Shown: positions 20,454-28,673 of the stretch, one piece after another
Layout: the number at the start of each line of letters is the position of its first letter
How positions within the stretch are numbered: the first letter of the stretch is position 1
Virus record (IMG/VR): IMGVR_UViG_3300034073_004308
Coordinates: 1 to 44,620 of that record
Strand: one strand, 5' to 3'
Source: a virus
Length of the DNA stretch: 44,620 nucleotides
Notes under the pieces: generated by a model
Database searches by the model: none
What the model was told of the DNA's origin: nothing
What the model saw: the letters and a program-made list of their open reading frames with translations, nothing else
Translations under genes and position numbers: made by a program

Positions 20454-20638
20454 GTTTGTTCGACCAAGACCAAGACACGATTGACGAGTATTGGGAACGA
20501 GCGACCAACAACCTTGTTGAGTCAGCGTGGCTACCACTCAGCGACGATGTGTGGGCTACCGACAAGTACGACGACACAATCGCAGAGAAAGCGGAAGCAC
20601 TTTGGGAAAAAGACCAAGAAGCGAAGGTCGCTAAATGA
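20450..20638 (+). CDS. Hypothetical acidic protein, 62 aa
   Basis: Start MSLFDQDQDTIDEYWERATN overlaps the upstream stop (ATGA) after AGGAGAA. Very acidic, helical. May be an interaction partner or DNA mimic, but nothing specific supports that. Confidence 0.7.
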   Translation: MSLFDQDQDTIDEYWERATNNLVESAWLPLSDDVWATDKYDDTIAEKAEALWEKDQEAKVAK

Positions 20639-20961
20639 ACACGCACAAGTATCGTTCACGCAACCTACGCAACACGCTCATGTTGTTGGGATTAGCGGTA
20701 GCGTCAATGGTGGCGTTGGCAATCGGCGGTAGAAACGCTGAACGGTTCACCTGCGACACGACACCGCACAAGGTTTTCGCATACGACACGCTATGGAGCA
20801 TCGCAGAAAAGAAATGCGACGGCAACATTCAGGTGGTCACCGACAAACTTGTCGCAGTCTACGGAACGGTAATCCAATCAGGCGACAACATCTACCTACC
20901 AACAAACCAAGATTGCTCACTAAAAATAGCAAATAACGGAAACATCTACGAGGAGTGCTGA
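20635..20961 (+). CDS. LysM-like membrane-anchored protein, 108 aa
   Basis: A basic N-terminus and one membrane span (residues ~13-32, TLMLLGLAVASMVALAIGG) precede a domain HKVFAYDTLWSIAEKKCDGN ... QSGDNIYLP that fits LysM, which binds peptidoglycan. Probably faces the cell wall. ATGA overlap with the gene above. A role in lysis control or cell-surface change is inference. Confidence 0.76.
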   Translation: MNTHKYRSRNLRNTLMLLGLAVASMVALAIGGRNAERFTCDTTPHKVFAYDTLWSIAEKKCDGNIQVVTDKLVAVYGTVIQSGDNIYLPTNQDCSLKIANNGNIYEEC

Positions 20962-21116
20962 TGAACACAAAAGAAGTATGTACTTGTCCAACTACACGGT
21001 TTTACTACCACAACGAAATCTGTGACTACTGTCGAAATGTGGCGTTTCACGACGACCCCGACTACGCAGAGCACATGGGATTCGTTCTCGTCGAAGGGAA
21101 ATGGATTCGCAAATGA
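20961..21116 (+). CDS. Zinc microprotein, 51 aa
   Basis: MNTKEVCTCPTTRFYYHNEI with CTC, then CDYC: a four-cysteine zinc site followed by an acidic segment and EGKWIRK. ATG shares a base with the upstream stop, and its own stop overlaps the next ATG. Confidence 0.66.
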   Translation: MNTKEVCTCPTTRFYYHNEICDYCRNVAFHDDPDYAEHMGFVLVEGKWIRK

Positions 21117-21646
21117 TTGACTTCATAATCGACGACGGCTACTACGACGACGGAGACAGACGGCGAACACGATTAGGCGAACTGAGAACATCTATCGCCA
21201 TGAAGGAATGGCACCTAGACACTTGGAGACGGGTAGACAACGCACCAATGGGAACTTGGTGTAGGCGACCAAACGACCTAGTGGAAGTAGCGGAGTACTA
21301 CCAACTCATGTACCTAGAACAATCAGAAATCGTTTACGAACAAAACGGCTTAGCAGAAAACCACAACAGCGGAGCAGACAGCAAAATCATCTCCATGCTT
21401 GACGAACTAGCAGAAGAACGAACGATTCGAGACCTCATAAATGTTCTCGGTTGGGCAAAAGAAAACAACCAAAAAGCACGCACCGCAGTCACCGACACCG
21501 TACACGCAGGAAGGCTCGTCTCGATTGTTACCGAATGGGCAAGAATGTCCGAAAGCGAACGCAACCACCTAACCCAAACAACAATCCTTTTGGGTCAAAT
21601 GTTCACCGACGAAATCAAGAAACGAATCTCAGACGACGAACTCTAA
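21113..21646 (+). CDS. Hypothetical protein, 177 aa
   Basis: Start MIDFIIDDGYYDDGDRRRTR overlaps the upstream stop. All-helical beyond residue 25, with a C-terminal DEIKKRISDDEL. Strongly A/C-rich coding strand. It immediately precedes the SNF2 helicase gene. Family not recognised. Confidence 0.74.
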   Translation: MIDFIIDDGYYDDGDRRRTRLGELRTSIAMKEWHLDTWRRVDNAPMGTWCRRPNDLVEVAEYYQLMYLEQSEIVYEQNGLAENHNSGADSKIISMLDELAEERTIRDLINVLGWAKENNQKARTAVTDTVHAGRLVSIVTEWARMSESERNHLTQTTILLGQMFTDEIKKRISDDEL

Positions 21647-21655
21647 ACTAGATTC

Positions 21656-23581
21656 GTGGACAAACAACTACTACTCAACGACGACCACATCGTCGCCTAC
21701 TTCCCGTACGACGCAGACCAAGTCGCAGAAATCAAACAAATCAGCGGAGCGAAATGGGACAAACTTGCCAAAGCATGGCGCATACCCGCCACCTCGCTCG
21801 CCGAGATACGGGACTTCGGGAACAAACACGGGTTCACCGTAGACCCGCAGATACTCACATTTGATTTGCCGACCCCGCTGAACCAAGTGTTCGGAGTGCG
21901 GTTGGAAGGCGACTACATCTATCTCTCGTTCACCTACGACCCTGTGAAGGTGAAAGCAGTAAAGCAGATACCGAGCGTTACTTGGCACACCAAAACGAAA
22001 GCGTGGAGAGCACCCGTTTCGTCGATAACAGAAGCAATCGAGTGGGCAGACAACTTCCGAGAGAAAGTTCCCGACGACCTCAGGTTGTTGGCGCAGGAAA
22101 TCAGAAGCAAACACGACGAGTCCGTACAGATGTCCCGCTCAACAGAAGCAGAGGTTGATGTCGCGGGACTCCCACTTCTCCCGTATCAGCGGGCAGGTGT
22201 CGCCTATGCGTCGCACGCACGCAGGTCGTTCATCGCCGACGACATGGGTCTTGGGAAGACGATTCAGGCGATTGCGACCGTCGAGTATGTGATGGATTCG
22301 TACCCCGTTTTGGTGGTTTGCCCACCGAACTTGGTTCTGAATTGGAAGAAAGAGTACGCAAAGTGGTTGCCTGACCGCACCGTGTCCACGATTACCGACC
22401 GCAAAACATTTCCCGAAACACCGACCGATGTGGTTGTTGTCGGATACAGCAACATTCATCATTGGGAGAAGCGACTCACAGGTTTCCAAGCCGTCGTGTT
22501 CGATGAGAGCCACTATGTCAAGAGTCCCGATGCTCAACGCACCAAAGCAGCCGTGAAGATTGCGAAACGCGTTCAACCCGAAGGCATCGTGTTGTGTCTA
22601 ACCGGCACGCCGGTGACCAGCCGCCCGGCGGAGTACGCCAGCCAGTTGGAAGTTCTTGGGAAACTTGATTTGTTCGGCGGAAGGTGGGGTTTCTACCGAC
22701 GGTATTGCGGTGCGTTCCGAGACAGGTTCGGTCAATGGAACATCTCAGGTCACAGCAATCTTGATGAACTAAACGAGAAGTTGAGAGGAAACTGCTACAT
22801 TCGGCGCACGAAAGGTCAGGTCCTCTCCGAGTTGCCGCCAGTCCGGCACGCACCCGTGTACGTCACGGGGAGTCCCGCACAGATGTTGGAGTACAGGAAA
22901 GCGGAGCGGGACATCGTCGAGTATTTGGTGGAACGAGCGAAACAAATCGCCGAGGAACTCGGTTTGTCACCCAGGTCCGCAGCCGTTTTAGCCCGGATGA
23001 AGGCGGAAGCGAACGAACATTTGGTGAAATTGTCGGTTTTGCGCCGGCTGGCAGCCAAAGCGAAGATGGATTCGGTCGTTGAGTTCATTGAGTCTCATGC
23101 GGAAGCCGGTCTGAAAGTGGTTGTGGCTGCTCACCACAGGGACATTGTTGATGAAATCGCGAACCGGTTCGGCGGTCTGAAGATTCAGGGCGGTATGCCG
23201 GTGGAGGAGGTGGAGGCTCACAAGTCCCGTTTCCAAGACGGGTCGTGCGCCGACGCACCCGTGATTGTGTTGAGTATTCAGGCTGCCAAGACCGGGCACA
23301 CGTTGACTGCGTCGCAAGATGTGTTGTTCGTGGAGTTGCCGTGGACACCCGCAGATGTAGACCAAACCTATGGTCGTTGCCACCGAATCGGGCAGAAGGG
23401 TTCGGTGACGGCTACCTATCTGCTATGCGAAGGCACGATTGATGAGGAGATTTACGACCTGATTGAGCGTAAGCGTGGCGTTGTTGATGTGGCTACCGAA
23501 GGCGGTACGGTGGCGCGCGATGTGTCTACGAGTGACCTTGTTGGGTTGTTCGCGTCTCGCGGGTTGGGCATAAACGGCTAA
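21656..23581 (+). CDS. SNF2-family helicase with HARP-like N-terminal repeats, 641 aa
   Basis: Two similar N-terminal units (IVAYFPYDADQVAEIKQISG, ~12-54, and IYLSFTYDPVKVKAVKQIPS, ~88-134), each with a Trp-Lys-Ala-Trp-Arg-type core, resemble the HARP repeats of SMARCAL1 annealing helicases. The SNF2 core has DMGLGKT (196-202), DESH (283-286), LTGTP and the motif VI region CHRIGQKG. Such enzymes reanneal or remodel DNA at forks. GTG start without a ribosome site; TAAACT lies 6 bases upstream (leaderless pattern). The coding strand shifts from A/C-rich to G/T-rich near 22.17 kb, exactly at the domain border. Confidence 0.92.
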   Translation: MDKQLLLNDDHIVAYFPYDADQVAEIKQISGAKWDKLAKAWRIPATSLAEIRDFGNKHGFTVDPQILTFDLPTPLNQVFGVRLEGDYIYLSFTYDPVKVKAVKQIPSVTWHTKTKAWRAPVSSITEAIEWADNFREKVPDDLRLLAQEIRSKHDESVQMSRSTEAEVDVAGLPLLPYQRAGVAYASHARRSFIADDMGLGKTIQAIATVEYVMDSYPVLVVCPPNLVLNWKKEYAKWLPDRTVSTITDRKTFPETPTDVVVVGYSNIHHWEKRLTGFQAVVFDESHYVKSPDAQRTKAAVKIAKRVQPEGIVLCLTGTPVTSRPAEYASQLEVLGKLDLFGGRWGFYRRYCGAFRDRFGQWNISGHSNLDELNEKLRGNCYIRRTKGQVLSELPPVRHAPVYVTGSPAQMLEYRKAERDIVEYLVERAKQIAEELGLSPRSAAVLARMKAEANEHLVKLSVLRRLAAKAKMDSVVEFIESHAEAGLKVVVAAHHRDIVDEIANRFGGLKIQGGMPVEEVEAHKSRFQDGSCADAPVIVLSIQAAKTGHTLTASQDVLFVELPWTPADVDQTYGRCHRIGQKGSVTATYLLCEGTIDEEIYDLIERKRGVVDVATEGGTVARDVSTSDLVGLFASRGLGING

Positions 23582-23622
23582 ACCCCCGCCATACGCGCCA
23601 AGAGGCACGCAGACGGGGGTTT
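23580..23622. terminator. Bidirectional terminator
   Basis: AAACCCCCG/CGGGGGTTT, 9-bp stem, T-run on each strand, between the convergent helicase gene and the leftward gene at 23635. Confidence 0.72.
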
Positions 23623-23634
23623 AGGGTCAGGCGG

Positions 23635-23832
23635 TCACCACATCAGGTTGATGGTGCCACGCTCGTTCCGCTCGATGCGCGCGATGGAGTTCATCGCGTC
23701 GTCGTGCGACCAGCCGTCGAGACGCACGCGACGGAAGTAGTACGCGCGAGCGTCATACCTCAGCGCATGGATTTCCGCCCATTGCTCGCGCGACAGGACG
23801 AGCCTGCCACGGTCTACGGTGCCGTTAGCCAC
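23635..23832 (-). CDS. Hypothetical basic protein, 65 aa
   Basis: MANGTVDRGRLVLSREQWAE; helical, arginine-rich, with YYFRRVRLDGWSHDDAMNSI that could be a helix-turn-helix-like pair. GTG start with GGAG eight bases upstream and a leader stem CCCC-GAAG-GGGG. Unknown. Confidence 0.68.
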   Translation of the reverse strand: MANGTVDRGRLVLSREQWAEIHALRYDARAYYFRRVRLDGWSHDDAMNSIARIERNERGTINLMW

Positions 23833-23906
23833 GGTTTTTCTCCTTTCTCCCCGAAGGGGCTAGTAGGTACTACCCATACTACGCACGGTTGTAGTACGGT
23901 TGTCAA
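23833..23906 (-). promoter_or_regulatory. Promoter and hairpin leader for gene at 23832
   Basis: Minus strand TTGACA (23901-23906), 19 bp ending CCGTGCG, TAGTAT (23876-23881), CTACTAG, stem CCCC-TTCG-GGGG, AGAAAGGAG. A hybrid of consensus -35 and cassette. Confidence 0.66.
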
Positions 23907-23973
23907 GCGCGGAAACCTGCCACCTAGACCCGCCCAAGACCTGCGGTTTATTTACGGGGGCATTATTTCGGGG

Positions 23974-24001
23974 GTTGCTATTTAGTGAGAACCGACTATT
24001 A
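23974..24001 (+). promoter_or_regulatory. Promoter giving a near-leaderless transcript for DUF932 gene
   Basis: TTGCTA (23974-23979), 16 bp, TATTAT (23996-24001); ATG at 24009 is 7 bases beyond. Confidence 0.6.
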
Positions 24002-24008
24002 TGGGGTT

Positions 24009-25034
24009 ATGGCACACAACATAGAAATCAGCAACGACGGAACCGCAAAGTTCGCTTTCGCAGGGGAAACCCCGTGGCACAAACTCGGCAAACGTATGAC
24101 GGGACTCTCGACCATTGACGAGATGCTCGAAGCAGCCCAAGCCGACTATCAGGTCATTTTGACGAAAGTTATCGTCGCAGATGACGACGGCAACCCAATC
24201 CTCAACGCCGACGGCACACCCGTCATCGTGGACGATAGCCGAGCAACCGTACGAGTGAACGAAAACGGCACATTTGACGCACTCTCAACCGTCGGAACTC
24301 GTTACGATGTCCGACAAAACCGCGAAGTATTGGAACGCGCACTCGCGGTCGTCGGCGCGTCATCAGGCGACGCCATCATCGACACCTGCGGAGTTCTGAA
24401 AAGGGGCGCACGATTCTTCTCCACGATTGACCTCGGGACTCTCATCATCGACCCGACGGGCGTGAACGACAAGATTGCCCGCTACTTGGTCGTCTCCCAC
24501 GGACACGACGGACTCTGGCCGATTCGGTACGCAAACACCGATGTTCGCGCGGTCTGCCAAAACACCGTGATGCTCGGACTCAAGCAAGCGGAACGAGTTT
24601 TCACCGCACGCCACACACGCAATGTGGACGAGTACCTGAAAACCGCACAAGAAGCACTCCACATCTCCACCGAATGGGCAACCCATTTCCGCAAAGAAGC
24701 AGAAACAATGCTCGGAATCGCAGTACCCCAATCGAGCAACAAGGTCGACAAAGTTATCGAGGCTGTGTTCACACCACCAAGCGTCGACGACGGCGACCGC
24801 GTTCGAAGGAATTGGGAAGAAATCAACGGGACTATCCGCGCTTTGTACGCAAACCAGCGCAACGCAGGAGGCTACGGGTTCAACGGTTGGTCTATCTACA
24901 ACACGATTGTCGAATACCTCGACCATCATCGAAGCGCAACATCAACCGAACGAGCATTGGCATCCATCGACGAAAACTCGTGGGTGACCAAGCGAAAGAT
25001 TACCGCTCAAAAGGCTGTCCTTTCGTTGGTGTAA
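24009..25034 (+). CDS. DUF932 family protein, 341 aa
   Basis: TPWHKLGKRM near the N-terminus, RYDVRQNREVLERAL, VVSHGHDGLWPIRYANTDVR and VCQNTVMLGL are hallmarks of DUF932 (phage/plasmid-like protein). The protein is widespread on plasmids and phages; its role is not established, though it often sits beside replication and repair genes as here. ATG 24009 is chosen over 23985 because of the -10 box spacing. Confidence 0.88.
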   Translation: MAHNIEISNDGTAKFAFAGETPWHKLGKRMTGLSTIDEMLEAAQADYQVILTKVIVADDDGNPILNADGTPVIVDDSRATVRVNENGTFDALSTVGTRYDVRQNREVLERALAVVGASSGDAIIDTCGVLKRGARFFSTIDLGTLIIDPTGVNDKIARYLVVSHGHDGLWPIRYANTDVRAVCQNTVMLGLKQAERVFTARHTRNVDEYLKTAQEALHISTEWATHFRKEAETMLGIAVPQSSNKVDKVIEAVFTPPSVDDGDRVRRNWEEINGTIRALYANQRNAGGYGFNGWSIYNTIVEYLDHHRSATSTERALASIDENSWVTKRKITAQKAVLSLV

Positions 25035-25057
25035 TCACCAAGTGGTACCATTTTCTT

Positions 25058-25528
25058 GTGGAAAACGGTGAAGAACAAGATTTCGGGTTGGACGAAGAAG
25101 AACCAATCGTCGTACCTCTCCCCGAGTTGGAAGTGCCACGCAACATCATCGAAGAACTCTCGAAGTTCATCGCACAACACATAGAGAAAGAAGACGACAT
25201 GAACCGCAGAGTGCGGGACTATTTGGATGAACTGTACGAGCAGTTCGACGACGACGAAGAAGTCAGCGATTTCATCATGAACTATGTACAGCGACGCCAC
25301 GGATGGGATTTGGAAATCGTTCTCTCCGAGTCGGATGTGGAAGAAATGTTCTTCAAGGTCTTTGACGGCTACGACCCCGAAATGTGGGGGAAGGTCAGGA
25401 ACACCGACGCAGTACGGGAACTCCACTACGAGGTGTACAAACTCTCACAGTTCTACGCCAAGAAAGCCGTGAACGAAGTGCTACAAGACAAGCACCCAAC
25501 CCGCAAGAAGCGACGCAAGTTTTGGTGA
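25058..25528 (+). CDS. Hypothetical acidic protein, 156 aa
   Basis: GTG start (MENGEEQDFGLDEEEPIVVP); very acidic first half, helical core (DYLDELYEQFDDDEEVSDFI), basic tail KHPTRKKRRKFW. No ribosome site is clear. The basic tail and acidic body suggest an interaction protein. Lies between DUF932 and SSB genes. Not recognised. Confidence 0.7.
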   Translation: MENGEEQDFGLDEEEPIVVPLPELEVPRNIIEELSKFIAQHIEKEDDMNRRVRDYLDELYEQFDDDEEVSDFIMNYVQRRHGWDLEIVLSESDVEEMFFKVFDGYDPEMWGKVRNTDAVRELHYEVYKLSQFYAKKAVNEVLQDKHPTRKKRRKFW

Positions 25529-25531
25529 AAC

Positions 25532-25804
25532 TCAACCGAGTTCGCTGAGTTCTTCCTCGCTAATCGGGTCGCCATCCTCATAGGACAGCGAGGCAACCAA
25601 GTTCGTAGTCCCGTTGTCATCTACCTCGACCGAAGTGACCGAGAAGTTCAGCGAGTCGAGAACAAGCGAAGCGATGTTTCCCATTTCTTCCTCGAACACC
25701 GCAACCTCTTCGTCTGTGGTTTCGTCATCAACCGCCAAGGTGACCAAGATTTCGGTGATTATTTCGTGGATTTCCAAGCGAGTTTCTTCGTTCGTCTTTG
25801 CCAT
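25532..25804 (-). CDS. Hypothetical acidic protein, 90 aa
   Basis: Starts MAKTNEETRLEIHEIITEIL; the ATG at 25804 has AGGA at good spacing, whereas the ATG at 25813 does not. Very acidic, with two beta strands at the C-terminus. Convergent with the gene at 25058 (3-base gap) and divergent from ssb. Function unknown. Confidence 0.68.
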   Translation of the reverse strand: MAKTNEETRLEIHEIITEILVTLAVDDETTDEEVAVFEEEMGNIASLVLDSLNFSVTSVEVDDNGTTNLVASLSYEDGDPISEEELSELG

Positions 25805-25898
25805 GTGCGCCATCCTAGTTGCGTGTGTGCTGGTTCCCTGCTAGTGTTGCCTCGTTAGTTCCGATAGGCGGGACTACATCACACTAGGAGGAACCGAA

Positions 25899-26357
25899 GT
25901 GTCAGCATCACCCGTAACCCTCGTCGGCAATCTCACCGCCGACCCAAAGTTGGAATACCTTTCCAGCGGAGCAGCGAAACTCAGTTTCAGCATCGCCTGT
26001 AACCATTATTGGACAGACCAAGCAGGTGAGAAGCAGGAGAAGACTTCGTTCTTCAACATTGTTGCGTGGCGCACTCTCGCCGAAGACGGCGGGAATGTCC
26101 TCTCGAAGGGAAGCAAAGTCGTCATCACGGGTCGTTTGGAACAGCGTTCATGGGAAGACAAGGAAGGCAACAAGCGTTCGACCGTCGAGGTTCTCGCCGA
26201 CAACATCGGTCTTTCCGTGTACGGAGTCGATTCGTACAACAAGAAAGAGAAGTCGGCTAACGGTTCAGTCCCGCCTGCTCGTACGGCGACGCGTTCATCT
26301 GCGCCTGCGAAGAAGGCTCAGCCTGCTCTCGTTGAGGAGACCGAAGAACCTTTCTGA
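25899..26357 (+). CDS. ssb: Single-stranded DNA-binding protein, 152 aa
   Basis: OB-fold order VTLVGNLTADPKLEYLSSGA, FSIACNHYW, FFNIVAWR, SKVVITGRLEQRSW, VEVLADNIG matches bacterial-type SSB. A disordered Ala/Ser-rich linker leads to the acidic tip EETEEPF, which normally recruits partner proteins. GTG start after AGGAGGAA. It coats ssDNA in replication and recombination. A CGGGACT heptamer lies 24 bases upstream. Confidence 0.95.
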   Translation: MSASPVTLVGNLTADPKLEYLSSGAAKLSFSIACNHYWTDQAGEKQEKTSFFNIVAWRTLAEDGGNVLSKGSKVVITGRLEQRSWEDKEGNKRSTVEVLADNIGLSVYGVDSYNKKEKSANGSVPPARTATRSSAPAKKAQPALVEETEEPF

Positions 26358-26756
26358 TTAGAGGGTTCTGATTTCGAACGGTTGCTTCGCGATTTTGTCG
26401 CGGAGGTCGGAAAGGTTTATCCGTAGGGGGAGATTTCCGTTCATTTCGCGTGCTTGTTCCGCGAAATCTTCCGTGAAGAAACTGTCTGGTGGTGCGGTGT
26501 CGTAGCCTTCTTCGTCGTTGGATACGATGACCGCATCACCACACAGGATGATGCCGAAGAGCATTGAGACGATTGCGTTTGGTTCTAGTTTGTCGATGAT
26601 GCCCGTGTCGTTTACATACGCACGGAGGTTGTACCCGTTGCTTTCGCGTGCGACATCAAACCACCCGCCGACCTCGCGACGGATTGCTTCGCTGTCGTTG
26701 AGCGGAATGAAGTTGATGCTTCCGTCGGTTCGTACTACTACTGCTTGATTGTTCAT
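26358..26756 (-). CDS. DUF3846 family protein, 132 aa
   Basis: VVVRTDGSINFIPLNDSEAI, EVGGWFDVARE, YVNDTGIIDKLEPNAIVSML, ILCGDAVIVSNDEEG give the DUF3846 order. Role unknown; common in actinophages and actinobacterial plasmids. The ATG overlaps the upstream stop (TAATG). Convergent with ssb with no gap. Confidence 0.86.
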   Translation of the reverse strand: MNNQAVVVRTDGSINFIPLNDSEAIRREVGGWFDVARESNGYNLRAYVNDTGIIDKLEPNAIVSMLFGIILCGDAVIVSNDEEGYDTAPPDSFFTEDFAEQAREMNGNLPLRINLSDLRDKIAKQPFEIRTL

Positions 26757-27064
26757 TATTTTCCTCCGTATCGTTTGCTTTGTTTTGGGTCGTAGAAATC
26801 GTTGTATGTGCGGTTCACCGATGGGTCTTCCAACGGTACGAACTCCACCCGTACGCGAGACGCGACTTGTCGCATCCAACGCATCGCTTCTTTGCCGTCT
26901 GCGAATGGTCCGTAGATTGCGAACCCTCCGTGGTTTGGTGCGTATCTGACGATGCCGACTAGTGGTGTGTTTGCGTACGATGCTTCGATTTGTTCGCTGA
27001 ACTCGTCAAACGATTGTACGAAGTCGCGTTCGTCAATGAAGTCGTCGTGGATGATGTCAGACAT
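26756..27064 (-). CDS. Hypothetical protein, 102 aa
   Basis: MSDIIHDDFIDERDFVQSFD; acidic N-terminus, then GFAIYGPFADGKEAMRWMRQ, resembling a ferredoxin-like beta-alpha unit. Overlaps the phosphoesterase gene by 8 bases. Not recognised. Confidence 0.72.
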   Translation of the reverse strand: MSDIIHDDFIDERDFVQSFDEFSEQIEASYANTPLVGIVRYAPNHGGFAIYGPFADGKEAMRWMRQVASRVRVEFVPLEDPSVNRTYNDFYDPKQSKRYGGK

Positions 27065-27806
27065 CTAGCACCAAGACGCTTTCTTTGCCCATTCCGTCGC
27101 GACCCAAGACATCTACGGTTGTGATGCCGTTTTCGTCTTTCCAAGTTTCGCGCGTGTGGTGGTGACCGCAGATGACTCGCTTCGGTGAGAACCGTTGTAC
27201 GAGTTCTGATACAAGCGCGCGTTGCGCGACGCTTACGGGGATGTCATCTTTGTAGGAGATTGCCTGACCGAACGGTGCTTCGTGCGTGATGAGGATGTCC
27301 ACTTTGCCGTCGGGGAGTTGGTCGATGTGGTACGGGTTGATGAGTTCGCCTCTCCACCATGAAACGCCTTCCACGCGGTGTAGCCAATCGACGCTGTACG
27401 CGCCTCCGTAGCCCATGAACTCGGTGTCTCCGATGACGAAACGACATCCGCGAGGTATCCATTGACACCATTCGTTTGGTGTGTCAATCGGTTCTGAGTC
27501 TCCGTAGATGTCTACGAGGTCGTTGAGCAGGTCGTGGTTTTCGTGGTTGCCGTCTACCCACAGGAACTTGATTTGGTTTTTTTCTGCGAGTTCAGCAACT
27601 TGATTTACGAACTTTTCGCCTTTGGGCATGTGTACCCAATAGCCGAAGTCGCCACATGCGATGATGTGGGTAGCGTTCTGACGCTTTGCTTCCGCGAACA
27701 CGAACTTTGCGTGTCCGATTTCGCCGTGTATGTCGCCTGCGAATAGCACGCGCTGTGTATCGGTTTTCGTGTTATCTAGGTTTGGTATGTAGGTTAGTGT
27801 GTTCAT
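27057..27806 (-). CDS. Calcineurin-like metallophosphoesterase, 249 aa
   Basis: All five metal motifs are present: GDIHGE (24-29), CGDFGYW (Asp53), DGNHENH (Asn87, His88), ITHEAP and GHHH. It should hydrolyse phosphoesters with two metal ions; the substrate (protein, nucleotide or nucleic acid) is not visible. First of a three-gene leftward operon. The ATG lies 9 bases after a perfect TATGAT, so the mRNA is nearly leaderless. Confidence 0.92.
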   Translation of the reverse strand: MNTLTYIPNLDNTKTDTQRVLFAGDIHGEIGHAKFVFAEAKRQNATHIIACGDFGYWVHMPKGEKFVNQVAELAEKNQIKFLWVDGNHENHDLLNDLVDIYGDSEPIDTPNEWCQWIPRGCRFVIGDTEFMGYGGAYSVDWLHRVEGVSWWRGELINPYHIDQLPDGKVDILITHEAPFGQAISYKDDIPVSVAQRALVSELVQRFSPKRVICGHHHTRETWKDENGITTVDVLGRDGMGKESVLVLDV

Positions 27807-27815
27807 CTAACTACC

Positions 27816-27844
27816 ATCATAATAGGTGACAAGGGGTTTGTCAA
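27816..27844 (-). promoter_or_regulatory. Consensus promoter for the phosphoesterase operon
   Basis: Minus strand TTGACA (27839-27844), 17 bp, TATGAT (27816-27821). Start codon 9 bases beyond; no ribosome site. Confidence 0.75.
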
Positions 27845-27924
27845 GGGGACAAAAGTCACCATGTAAGGCTCACCTAACACAACCTGTCGCATCGCGATAG
27901 CAAACTCTCAACTAATCTAGTGTC

Positions 27925-28350
27925 GTGAAAATCACCGCACAAATAGTCGCCAACCAACTCCCCCAAGAAATCAGGGAATTGGTGATAGCCACCACAAGCG
28001 ACGCAACACTCGACTTCGAAGACCCCGAACTCAAAGACTTCCTGCCACCCGACAACATCATCCAATCCATCCTCGCATCGGCGGGACTAGACGACTCCCC
28101 AACAGAAGCAGAACTAGACCAAGCAAACGCGTGGGTCAAAGAACAGCAAGAATGGATTACTCGCGCCATCCAAGCAAGCGAAGAACTCAACAAACGCGAC
28201 CCACTCTCATCGGACCTGGCTGCCGCAGGGAAGTTCCCGCAATGGTTCCACACCCCGTGGGCAAGCAAACTCAACCATCAATGGTCGGAAAACCTGAAAG
28301 ATTCAGTCCAAAAAGCAGAAGAGTATTTGGCGAAAGGCGACAAACAATGA
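27925..28350 (+). CDS. Hypothetical protein, 141 aa
   Basis: MKITAQIVANQLPQEIRELV; helical and acidic. GTG start with TAATCT six bases upstream (leaderless pattern; weak -35). Overlaps the ribbon-helix-helix gene by ATGA. Not recognised. Confidence 0.74.
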   Translation: MKITAQIVANQLPQEIRELVIATTSDATLDFEDPELKDFLPPDNIIQSILASAGLDDSPTEAELDQANAWVKEQQEWITRAIQASEELNKRDPLSSDLAAAGKFPQWFHTPWASKLNHQWSENLKDSVQKAEEYLAKGDKQ

Positions 28351-28673
28351 ATGACGAGAACAAAGAACCAAGCAACCTCGAACAAGCGATGAGCAAAGTC
28401 GCCGAAACGCTCACCCCGTCTCGCAAGAAAGTCCCGCGAACACAAGAAGGCGAACCCGCGCAAAGCCAAATCTTGATTCGAGCAAGCAAAGAAGACCACG
28501 AACTCATCAAGAAGGCTGCCGAACACGAAGGGAAATCGATGTCGGAGTTCGTTCGTGAAGTCGCAGTCGGGAAAGCAAACGAGTTGGTGAACTGCCAACA
28601 TCCGCTCTCCCACAGGAAATCGTACCCGTGGTCAGAGTTTTGTCTGAAATGCGGGCAAAGGCTCAGAGGGTGA
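28347..28673 (+). CDS. Ribbon-helix-helix protein with C-terminal zinc motif, 108 aa
   Basis: ILIRASKEDHELIKKAAEHE followed by SMSEFVREVAVG is a ribbon-helix-helix DNA-binding fold (DUF1778/Arc-like). The C-terminus CQHPLSHRK ... FCLKCGQRLRG carries a zinc-finger-like motif, an unusual addition. No toxin gene sits next to it, so a transcription factor is more likely than an antitoxin. ATG overlaps upstream stop. Confidence 0.8.
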   Translation: MNDENKEPSNLEQAMSKVAETLTPSRKKVPRTQEGEPAQSQILIRASKEDHELIKKAAEHEGKSMSEFVREVAVGKANELVNCQHPLSHRKSYPWSEFCLKCGQRLRG

